Below are positions 12,301 to 24,300 of a stretch of 64,000 nucleotides of DNA, in pieces. Each line of letters starts with the position of its first letter. Position 1 is the first letter of the stretch. This stretch comes from Norana najaformis (taxonomy: Eukaryota; Annelida; Clitellata; Crassiclitellata; Hormogastridae). A program made the position numbers and the translations under genes. The stretch is from contig OZ029913.1 in assembly GCA_964023275.1 (NCBI GenBank), forward strand, positions 46,503,976 to 46,567,975, written 5' to 3'. Under the pieces are notes generated by a model. The model searched no databases, was not told the origin of the DNA, and was given only the letters and a program-made list of their open reading frames with translations.

Positions 12301-15300
12301 TTAGTTCCTTCAGCTACAAAACCATATACATGTACCTTATGTACATATGGTTTTGTAAATATGAGGTGGATACATATATACCCATATTCGTATAGTCGCC
12401 CTTTATAATTATATTCCCCACACAGTCTCTGCATGTTAGCCGAAGAAAGCTCCCTCTGTTAAATATATGAGGGGTATGAAAATATAATTTTCTTTGCATA
12501 CGTAATATATGGATGGGCCCATATTATAAGGCTGTATATATGGGTTCGACTCATATTCGAGCCGTCGATTTTGGACGCTTTTTTTCTCAAAAAAGTACAC
12601 TTCGACTTATACTTGAATCGACTTATAGTCGCATTTATACGGTATCCCAAACATGATTCTTAGCCCTCGTTGGAATCCGTGCTCTTTCCCAAATTGGAAG
12701 TATCATAGCGACAGTTTCTTTCATGCTGTCATCCAGACTTTGATTTGTTTGTGTATGGAAATTAAACAACACCTTGAGAACCTCTCCTCGTGTAGGTAGC
12801 TTCGCATAACCGAAGTGATCTTCAATACTGCCAATCAACCAAATATCAATCCTTTTCTAGTCAAATTTGCCATCTCACCTGTGATATGACATTAATTTAA
12901 CATAATAATAAATTATTATAAGAAGAAAATCGAAAACACAAAGAACAGACATTGTAATGTCACAAATTTTGGCCAAAACGAGGAAGATCACTGCATTTCT
13001 AATTTCGGTCGGCTTGCGCAAGTCCTAAATGCTCAGCTATCAAAATATAATTTTGGATATGGAGTTTATACATAAATTGGCAATATAATTCGACCTGGCC
13101 GGTAAAAAATCTTTAAGTTGAAAATATCATGTAGTACATAAAAACACCCTAGTGTCCTACTCCACTGGTGGTCATGCACACCCAAACCATGATCTTCAAC
13201 AGATGCTTGATGGTCACATTCATGCACTCAGGTTTGTACTCTTCACCCGGAAATTGTCTCACATAAGGATGAGCTTGATCTCCAAAGAGGCAGCAAGTAC
13301 TTACGTTGGTGAAAAGCACCTTTTCTCACATCTCACAGGTCCATTCTTTCTTGCCCACTTGACTCTGCACTTCCTCTGCACAACCATCAGCAGTGGTTTC
13401 CTCCTTGCTTTACACCCCCTGAGTCCAAATTCCAGGTACCTTCTACTCACTGTCGACAATACAACTGTAATGCTGCACTTCTCATACCACTGCCTTAAGA
13501 GCTGAAATGATGTGAGCCTGCGATCAACTAGACAGGTGTGTCAGAGAGTTTGATCTTACCAGTGAGTCGATGATTGGGGACGACTGAATGTGCCCTGTCA
13601 GCCACAGATCCAGTCTCTTTCTTCTCATGTAGTATCCTGATTACTGAACTCTGACTGCAGCCAACTTATTTTGCTATCTACATGATTGAATAGCCTTCCT
13701 TGTTCATCCTTGACACACAAATATGCCGCTGCATAGACAAAAGCCTGTTTTTCTTCATATTGGATATGGACATTCAGCTTCAATGATGTTTAATCAGATG
13801 GAAGACTGACGCCAAGCTCACGTTTTATAGTATACTGCCTAGAACAACACCGCTACATGATTGGTTAACAAAGGGAATGTATTGATTGGCCAGAATTGGT
13901 CAGTTTTGATCCACTTTTGTCCAGAATCCGTCTTTATCAAAATGGTAGTATTTGGCCAATAATCAAGCGACACAGACACTGTGGAAGTAACCTGAACTGG
14001 TTGTTTTTCAGAGTAGAGCAATAGCTGAATAAAACTGAACCATTCAAGTGTCACACAGAAACAAGACATCAAGACCACACACTTTAAAACTGTATAACTG
14101 GTTGCCTATTCCAGACATTTGCACACCACTTTAGAATAATAATAATAAAAATAGTAATAACAATAATAATAACGATAATAATAATAACAATAATAAGATA
14201 CGTTTATAGTGCTGGTGTCATACCAAAACGTCAGGTCTTACCAGAAATTCAATTCACTGAGATTTCCTAGAGAGGCAATCTGCGGTGGATCAGGTGATCC
14301 AATGGATATTCTCTGTCAGCGAAACTTGGCTCAAACCTTTGGACACAACTTCCTTCATTTTGGACATAATGCCTCCCTCCTTTTCTCATAAATCAACCTT
14401 GGCCGGATGGACTGGGTGGTAGAGTTGCTTTCTTTCATAAGTCACACCTAAAACTTGCTCCTCTTTACCTATTCCAACCCCAAAGTCATTTGAAATCCTT
14501 ATCTCTACCTTAGACTCTGGAAATCAGAGCCTCACCTTTGTCAGTGTCTGTTGTCCTCCCTGTCTTTCACTTTCTGACTTTTTCATAGAATTCCAGTCCC
14601 TCCTTGAAATCCTGGTCTCTTCATCCTCTGAACTTTTAATTACAGGCAAATTCATTATCCAAGCAGACACTCCAAACTATGGTTCAAAAAAATTTCAGGA
14701 GCTCCTCTCTGGCTTTGATCGTTTACAGTGTACATCTTTCCCTGGGACACACACTTGATTGTCTTATAACCCAAGCCAGTTGTTCTGCTGTTAAAAATAT
14801 CTCTCCTTCTGAGGCATTTTTGGCTAACTTACTGCCATTACTACTCAGGTTTCTTTTCATCATAAGCACCTTCCTCGTACTCTTTCATCAATTACTGTCC
14901 TTGAAAAATGCTCAACATTTCGAACTTAGAAGCTGGCATCCTTGCCTTCCCCCTGTGTCTATGTCCAGCTCAGACTGCTACCTATCTTGCTGTCCAGCTA
15001 AAGTCAACTTTGTCTGAGATCCTAGATAAACACATTCCTGCAAGTCAAAGAGGGTTGCTACATGCCTTTCCCAGCCATGGTATAACTGACATTGCTGTTG
15101 CCAGGACGCTATGCCATTTACCTTTCCATCTCCTCAGATTTAGGTGCCAGCATTGCATTGTCTGTAAACTTTTCTAAGCAGCAAAATCCACCTTCTTCTC
15201 TCTGAGAGCTCCTCTTCTCCAAGGTTATGATGGAATGTAGTGAACAAGATCCTATATCGTGACAAATGTATTATACTGCCTAACATCTTTTCTGACAAGA

Positions 15301-18300
15301 TCTCAACCCTGAAACTTAAGTTTTCTAACATTTCTTCCTTCAGTGGCCTATCATATCCTAAATCTCCTTCACTGGGTCTCAGTCTGTTCCAACCAAAAAT
15401 CCTGATTGAGATTTGTACTTTCATTTTTTTTGTCTCATGATAAACAGTGTGCCTTTATGTTATTCATACTGCCCTTCTAAAGTAATGCTTCGATGTCTTG
15501 GGCCCAATCATAACATCCATTGTCAACTTATCTCTTGCTGAAGGCTGCTTCCTTGCCAGTTTTGCTCTTGCCATGGTTTACTCTCTTCTGAAAAGCCATC
15601 TCATTATACTGATGATCTATCAAACTATCGCCCCATCTCTACTCTCAATTTTATTTCCAAAATTCTGGAAAAGTAGTTGCATGTCATATGAGTAATCACT
15701 TTTCGTTGCACAACCCTGTATCTTCCATTTCAATCTGCCTACTGTAAATGCCATTCCACTGAAACTGCACTACTGTACTTACCATTCACAATCACATGAT
15801 CAACTCCATGGACCAAGGAAAAGTGCTCTTATTTTCCTTGATCTGTCTGCCACTTTTGATGTTGTTGATCTCAGCATACTCCTTCATCGTCTCGAACATT
15901 GGTTTGGTGTTTCCAGTCCTGCTCTCCATTGGTTTGCATCTTACCTGCACCCTTGTTCTCTTGTTCTCAGTCAGTCCCTATTAACCAACTCAATTCTGTC
16001 CCTACCGTTTTGAATTGTGGCATTCCACAAGATTCTGTTCTGGGTCCACTTCTGTTAACCATTCCACTCGGTTCACTACTTACCAACAGCTCTCTTGACT
16101 GCCATTTTTATGCTGATGATACCCAACTCTTCCTCCCATTTTATAGCTCCACATCTAATCCTGCACTCCATCTTCTTGCCTCTGTTTTTGATGATGTTCA
16201 ATCTTGGATGGATAGTAATAAATTTCTTTTGAATCCTTCTAAAACTGATTTTCACCTGCTATGTACAAGCCAACAACTCTATAATTTTGGTAGCATTTAC
16301 GTCTGTTCATTTGGATGACTTACTTATTAATCATACTAAATGTGCATGCAGTTTGAGTGTGATGTTTGATTCCAACATGTCATTTTCCAACCATGTTCGG
16401 GCTATATGCAGATCAGCTCAATTTCACTTACCAAATATTCATAGAATCAAATCTCTTTTACCTCAAACTGTCTTAATCCAACTAGCTAATGCATTGGTTT
16501 TCAGCAGGCTTGACTACTGCAACTCACTTCTTATTGGTATTACTAAGGGAGATCTGCACAAACTACAAATTGTTCAAAACTCTCTTGCCAGAACCATAAC
16601 AAAGACCCATAAATATCAGCAGTATATAGGATATATAGAAGCTGAATATTCAATCTGGTTTTAGGAAATTCCTTTCGACAGAATCACTCATCACCCGCCT
16701 TCTAGCTGACGACATCTTTCATGCCTCTGACCATGGCCATGTCACTCTTCTTGCTCTCTATGACGTCAGTGCTGCCTTCGACACTGTTGATCATTCCATT
16801 CTCCTAGAACGACTGTCTAAATCCTTTGGCCTTACTGACTCTGCTCTTCTTTGGTTTCGCTCATTTCTTTCTGATCGCTCCCTTTCTGTTATTTTTGGGC
16901 CCACTCGCTCTGCCTGGACTCACATTCCCTATGGTCTTCCCCAGGGTTCGGTACTTGCACCGCTTCTATATATCCTATACAATGCTGACCTGGCCAGTAT
17001 ACTTCTTCCCTTGGGTGTTTCGTCTCACCAATATGCTGATGATGTATGGTTCCAATAAGGCATGGAATAACAAATGAAGTTGTTACACAGCGAAGAAAGT
17101 TGCAAACGAATCAGTAAGAATCGTTAGCATCTTCGATCTCTTTTTAAATAGCTGTGCAGAGCCAGTACTGAGTTTCTCCACAACAGTTTATTACTTTATT
17201 TGTATTTTTATAATAAATACTTATGTGAAAACAGTACATATTTTTGTGGATGATTGTCTTCTTTTGTTACGTTCAAGTTTTCAATCTGCACACAAAACAC
17301 ATCTTGACGCACAAGATTTTGGCTGCTGAACCTAAATTTTGGAACTTTCTTCCCACATCTGTTTGTTTGGCTTGAAGAGATGTGTCTTAAGTTTAGACCT
17401 GAATGACATCAAAGAATTGGGAGAATGAACTGAACTGTTTGAACTGAATTGGGCAGTGAATTGCAAAGCTTGGACCAGCTACAGAGAAGGCCCACGAGCC
17501 CAACACTGTTTGGGTATAGGGCACAGCAAGAGTCACAGTGTCCATCGAGTGCAATGAATGCTAGTGTTAGGAGTAAGCATAGGATGTAGATAGGTCGGCC
17601 GATTTAAATTATGCCTTGTGAACTATAAGAGAGTTTTAAATGAATTCTTTGTTCAATGGGCAGCCAGTACAATGAACATAATGTTGGCTTAGACACTCAA
17701 TCCTTTACTCATGGCCCGGCTGCCTCAGCCACTCTGATGGTTGAGCGGATCCTTGAGGCCACCTCTGTTCTAGATCTCTGGATATCTTCTAACCGCCTCT
17801 GTCTTAATCCTGATAAGACTCAATATATCTGGCTAGGTGGCCGTGTCCAGCTTGCCAAAATTGACTTTAGTTCCCTTTCCTCTAATTTCCCTCATATCCA
17901 CTTCTCTTCCTCAGTACGTGACCTCGGAATCATCCTGGATCAAACTCTTTCTCTGAATGACCATGTAAATAATATCTCCCGCTCTTGTCTTTACCACCTA
18001 CGACAACTCCGCTCTATTCGTCACTCGCTTCCTCTTCATGCAATCACTACCTTGGTCCATGCCCTGATTTGCACTAGGATTGACTTTGGCAATGCTGCCT
18101 ATATTGGACTTTCTGCAATTAACACCTCCAAGCTTCAGTTTATACTTAATGCTGCTGCACACCTTATCGGTGGTCTTCTAAAGTCTGCCCATATATCTAC
18201 TTTTATTCGTGACTCACTTCATTGGCTTCCTGTCAGCCAAAGCATCCAGTTTAAGATTCTTATTCTTATGTGCAACTGCCTTCTAGGCTCTGCTCCATCC

Positions 18301-21300
18301 TACTTAACTTCTTTTTGTATTCCAGTTTCCTCGTTGCCTGCCCATGCCTCCCTTCACTCGCTACCCGTGGTCTCTTGGTAGTCCCTCGCGTCCGCACTAC
18401 GACTGCTCAGTCCAGGAGCTTTGCCTTTGTTGGCCCTTCCAGCTGGAATTCCCTTCCTCTTGACCTGCGGCTTCAGTTACTTAGTCTCTCTCCTACCCAG
18501 TCTCGCAAATGCCTGAAATCCTTTTTGTTTGTTCCAGTCGGGAGCGCCACTGTTTCCTAAGTGGCGCTTTATAAATGTTCGTTTACAATTACAGTTACAA
18601 AATACATGCATGCATCATTTATTGTTGCATTATTTGGGCATCACGCTATAAAACCTGAAGCCTTGACAGCATGCTGAAGCTCCAAAAGGCAGCAGTTCAA
18701 GTCATCTCCTGATCACCGTACTTGGCTCATTCTGCACCTCTTCTTTTGTATGCAAGCTGATACTAAAAATTTATTATTTGTGTTTTACATATGTAGTGAT
18801 CTTGACGTTTAAGTTTAGATGTAATATTTTTTCTCATCCATTTAAAAACTATTTTCACATTTCTTTCTTTTTGAAGTGCCACGATATTAATTTCTCATTA
18901 CAATTACAGATTACAGTTCCACTGTGCAACCAACAAAGCAAACAGTTCATAAGTAGATAAATAAACAGGTTCTGCAGTGTGCAGTCTGTGGTCTGATGGC
19001 TTAATTTTAATTAACTTTTTGTCTGCTGCATTCATTTCTGTAGGCTTTTCCTGGGTTACTTGTCACAGACAGAGAATCCATCTGCCTCAGACTTCCACTC
19101 GAAGACTGGACAAGCTCTCACCTCCATGACTTCCTGTGAACAGAAACGAAGCATTCGACCATGTGTTTACGATTCATTTTTCAATAAACGTCTTCCAGTA
19201 TGTATATTTGTATCAGTGTAATACTATGCTTATCTAATCTAATCTGAGTATTTCTACAGCACCTTTGTCATAATGTGCAAAGGCATCAATTGATGTTTGT
19301 GTCGACATAAACTACAATCCACAATCATTATACAGTGGAGAAGGCGAGTCAAAATGTAATAGTAGATAATTATTTTCTTCCATTTCGATTACCTCATCTC
19401 AGCTGCAAAGGCGACAGCAACACTGAAAGATATGGATAAAGTCTGAAAAGCAAAGCCATAAAGCTGGAGACAAAACTGAGCATTCTGAAAACATGTGTTT
19501 TCAGTAGCATGTTATATGGATGTGAGGCTTGGGTTATAACAAAAGATGTTGAAAGAAGGATACTGGCCTTTGAGAGAAAATGCTATAGGGATTATAAAAA
19601 TAGGATGGACACAAAAGATGAGCCATGCAGAACTATACAGACGGATACATCTCAAAGAGAACTTGATGCAGAAGGTAATTCAGAGGAAACTGGGATTATT
19701 TGATCCCATATGCAGAATGAGCAACGATAGGAAGATCAAGACATTAGTGTTTGGAATGATGGATGGACCAAACAAGAGAGGACGACCCCACAAAGAATGG
19801 GGTAGATGACATAAGCGAATGGTGTGGAACATCACTCCAGCCGCTGAGCCACGCCACACTGGAAAGACAACAGTGCAGTGGAAGAACATAGTGAAAATGG
19901 CATCGGACACCTATGGGCGTTGTACCCATGGTTTATGACAGTGACGATGATCTCAATTACCTACATTTCTTGCTGAAACTGCTTATTACACAGTTTCAAC
20001 CCATTTCACATCATATCTTTTTAGGTCTGTTAGATAGCCATGTTTACTGCCTTAATTTATGAGGTTCTAAAAAGGTGCTATAAATAGCCAAGTACATACC
20101 TTAATGTATTTGCGGCAGACTGTGCTATGGCATCCTTCAGCTGTGGTGGGTTTTGCAGTAGCTTTTCTTTCACTGCGTTACTTCGAAATATGGTTTGCCT
20201 TACACATATTAACTGTGATTGTTACACTATTACTTTTACATTCAATATCATGATTGTAATTGTTACATTGCATTTACGTACTGCTGCATTTGACTTTGTG
20301 CCGCAAACATTTAAAACTGCCGTAAAATGCACATGTTGAGATCAGTTAGACATGTGTGCAGCGATTTTGTGAGGTACTTAAAATGTGCTACCTTAAGTGT
20401 CTTGATAAATACATGCATATATACATATAAACACTATTATGTAATAAACACAATACAATACAACTGAAATTTACAAAGCTCATAAGTGCACATTACCTCG
20501 TAAGTGCCTTTGCACAGTACATGTATTTCTCATTGTATTATTCATTTTCCTTTGTCATGTGTAAATCTAGGTTAGGCTGCGTATTGGGATGTACTATCCC
20601 TTCGTCCAAGACTGGATAAATGTGTTTGGAACAAACCAAGTCAAGGTCATTCGCTATGAAGACTATGTCAGCAATCCAAGCGAAGTTATCAATGAAGTTT
20701 GCTCATTTCTACAACTCCGTGAGTTTGAAAAAAGTTTTTTCTGTTACATTTGTACAACCTTCAACTTACAGGTACGTTGCAGTTATGCATTACTGGTAAC
20801 CAACCAATCCATTTTACACATTAGAATTACCTTTGTCATACATCTAAGAAGGTCTTAGATGATCATAGACAGACGGCTCAGCTCAACCCATTTAAACAGC
20901 GATGCAATGCTGCCTAGATCAGTTCAAAATGGTAAATGGCGACAAACTGAAAACGCTTTTTCTATCTTCTTCACCAAAAACTTGTACATATGGCTGAACT
21001 CCAACCTTCCTCCTGTGCAGATTTGTCAGTGAGCTGCACCCTTTCCTGATGCAACTTTCCATTTCATTGCTGACCAAAGGAATCCTTCCAGCAGTTGTTC
21101 AACCTTCACTGAACAAGTTAGGACTGGATCCGGACAACATCTCCAGCTGTTGGCCTATCTCAAACCTCAGTTTCTATCAAAGCTTATTGAGAAAATAGTT
21201 ACTCAGCAGGTGGTATGCTACAGTGCAGTCCCACTTACTTGCAACCCATTTATTTATGAATCTGCTTAATGTGCAGTTACACCATGGCTTCCAACAATAC

Positions 21301-24300
21301 CTGTTTAACATGCAAGATGCGTTATCATGCAGTACAATCATTACACTTGCTGCACCAGCTAATATTCAGTCTCATCGTCATTATATTAGATAACCTCTAT
21401 TAACTGTAACAGTTGGGTAATGGGCAACAACTCAATGGGCAGCAACAGTTGCTGGCTACAGCTGGCTTTTAGCCCTGCATGGGGCAGTACAGTTCCAAAG
21501 TAAGTGAACTTAATATTGCTGCACATTTCTCCCTCCCAAATGCATAATGGAACCACACCTAGTAACAGCTGTAACTGAGATAAATTATGATATGTGTGCC
21601 TTTGCCTGCTGCCAGCAGCCCTGCACTGCTTCCCACAGGAGCTTAACTGCTCTCTCAGCCAAGATTACAAGAGCTGCATACAGATAGGCTTGGCAGTCCA
21701 AGTGATGGGACTTCACTTTTAAAATAATGTTTGGAAATAGTCAAAGTTAATGTAGGCAGAAACATAAATTGTGTGGTATTAAATCACAACCACTGTTGTC
21801 CTGACAGCAATGTGGTCTTTCAAAGTAACTGGACAATATTGTCTGGTGATAGGCTACAGTGTAAGTGCCTTCACATCAGACAGTCTATGTCTGAACTTTC
21901 TAGCCACACTAAGACTTACATAAATCATACACTACTGTATTGCACCATGGCCCTATTAACTCAAGATTAGTCAACACACGGTTGCAGTGACTTTGGCGCC
22001 CGACGATCACACATAAATGGGACTGCATTGTATGTAGAACCAAGTGACCTCATACATTTTGACCTCAAACACATAACAGAATTGATTGTAATTGTAATTG
22101 TAATCAAAAACTTATAAAACACCACTTCAAGATAAAACTCATCAGAGGCACTTCCGGCCTGATGTCCCAGAACTAATGGGGAATAATACAGTCTTCAAAC
22201 GCTTGCAGAAAAGAAAGGGGCAGAGAAATAGGAATTCCCACCGAAGGTCGTGAGACGGGTTGTTTCATGAAGCAGGGCCAACAATGGTGAAGCTGTGCCA
22301 CTGTATTTGTATTTTGTATTTGTATTTGATAACTTATATAGCGCTTCTTACAGAACAAACTACTCAGAGACGCTTCCAGCTTGAGAGCCCCTGGGAAATA
22401 AGAACATCTTTAAACAACGAGCTGACTGAGCTCTATTAACAACAGTGACCCTAGCACGAAGCGATAGCGGAAGTTCATTCCATAGAGATGGGCCAACAAC
22501 AGCAAAAGCCCTCTGCTGAGCAAGAGAGGACTTAACACAAGGAACAAATAGATCCATACGATCTAAAGAACGTAAAGGGCGGGATGAGGTACTAGAGTGT
22601 GGAGGCCGAACAAGATCACAGAGATATTTTGGAGCCTGGCCCATGCAAGCTGTTATTACCAGTGACAATAGTTTAAACTGAATAAGAGATTGGATAGGGA
22701 GCCAATGAAGTTGCTCAATGATGTAATCAGAGATATGAGAGAAACGAGGAAGACGTGATATTAACCTGACCACAGAATTTAGCACTGATTGAAGGGAAGA
22801 CAGCCAAACCTTAGGCAAACCAGCAAGTACAAAGTTGCAGTAATCAGTGCGACAGCATATCATGGCATGAATCATAGTAGTAAAGACAGAGGAAGAAACA
22901 GAACGATGAACAACTCTTAAGCACCTTAATTGGTAGTAACAAGACCGAGTCAAACTAGAGCAATTATTTGTAAAGGTATAGTTACAGTCAAGTATAACTC
23001 CCAGATTACGAACACTAGACGAAAACATAAAAGAGGGGAAAGCTTCAGATAAGCAAGAATAGTCAAGCTGAGCAAGACAGTATTTAGAACCAAACCAGAT
23101 CAACTGAGTCTTAGCAGGATTAAGGCAAAGACGATTGCAGGACATCCAGTGTTGAATATCGTGAGTCAGGGCATCAATCTTACCAACAAGAGCAAGTTGC
23201 GCAGATGGAGGTCCCTGAACAAAAGCCTGGACATCATCAGCGTACAAATGACCAAAAGCCAAGTGTTTAGTAAAGAGGGAAGTAGTGCGGTGGTAGTGCA
23301 GACCATAGGGACCACCAGGTCTCCCTGAACAGCCGATTGCAACAGTCAGTGACCAGGGACAGTAGAAACAGGTACAGAAAGTTCCCATAGGTAAATCAGA
23401 GCACAGCCAACAAGGCAGCTGTGCACAAAGAACAGAATTTTAAAGAGAATGCGCTCTAAAATTGGAAGCCAGTGAAGTTTTTCCAACATGAATGAAGAGA
23501 TATGGCCAAATGGCCAAACTCAGGAATGCCCCAATCAAGCGAGCTGCAGCATTTAGGACAGACTGAGTTGGAAAAGGGAGGAGGATCCAAGACCAGCAAA
23601 AACCATATTTCCATTGTGATAGCACGGTGGTGGAGATCTAGCATCAGGAACTGTAGAGCCTACCAGTGTAAGTCCACCATTCAAAACAATCAATCATGAT
23701 ATTTTAATTACACATCTTGGAACCTCTTATGAAACTGGCGGACCACCTATGGACTGGCTTCATTCCTTTCTGTATAGATGAACAGACTGCAAGGCTTGGA
23801 CAGCATTCGACATGGTCAGTTATGATATCTTAATTATGCATCTTGGACCTCTTACAGAATTGGTGGATGACCCATGGACTGGTGTCGCTCCTTCTTTGAT
23901 GGACAAATCATAGGCTTAGACTGCACAGCTCTGAAACCAGTGCCATTTGGTGTCCCACAAGGCTTAGTAGTCTGACCTCTTGTGTTGATCTTATACACAG
24001 TTTCGCAAGCGCCTGAAGTCTGTATTATTTGCCAGTGGTTTCACTGGTTCGGGTCGGGAGCGCTTCTGATGAGTCTATTCTTGAAGTGGCGCTTTATAAA
24101 TGTCAGATTACAATTACAATTACAGCTGACCTCACTTAGCTGATCACTGCTTTTGGAGCATGGGTCGACCGATATGCTGATGGCATCCAACTTTATTCTA
24201 CCTGCCATCCATCTGATGCACTTGCTCTTATATCTTCTATTCTGTTCCTAGATTTTTGTGCCTCCTATTCTGTTCCTAGCTTTTTGAACTTTATTCCTGT

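Larger units (their letters stand above)
9315..13151 (-). mobile_element. DNA transposon of unassigned superfamily with 9-bp target duplication
   Basis: It begins TAGGGTGTGTC and ends with the inverted ACACCCTA. Inside each end a CGGCCAGGT motif recurs (9352-9360 and the complement near 13095). The flanks carry a perfect direct duplication GTGTCCTAC at 9306-9314 and 13152-13160. Joining the flanks restores a continuous Tc1 frame ([13 protein letters not shown]). The net length without the nested MITE is about 2.6 kb. It carries a broken transposase-like gene, described separately. TSD size alone would fit MULE or Merlin, but the protein does not let me place it. Confidence 0.8.
8580..14131 (-). 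mobile_element. Tc1-type DNA transposon, split by a nested element
   Basis: Ends are CAGTGGTGTGCAAAAGTCTG at 8580 and, on the complement, AAGTGGTGTGCAAATGTCTG ending at 14131. They match at 24 of 27 positions, each next to TA (8578-8579 and 14132-14133). Transposase pieces on the minus strand are a helix-turn-helix segment (about 13740-13660), [12 protein letters not shown] (about 13195-13160), then, after a 3.8-kb interruption, KYINILQKC…[13 protein letters not shown] and [15 protein letters not shown] (about 9270-9060), the mariner/Tc1 DDE region. Removing the insert leaves about 1.7 kb, a normal Tc1 size. Stops and a small deletion (SPDLNPIENLW shortened to [10 protein letters not shown]) make it inactive. 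Confidence 0.85.

Noticed and set aside
16826-17077. Hydrophobic 83-codon frame (and its twin at 63728-63979)
   Set aside because: A shifted reading of the LINE family A RT region. The true frame gives [18 protein letters not shown] and YADD.
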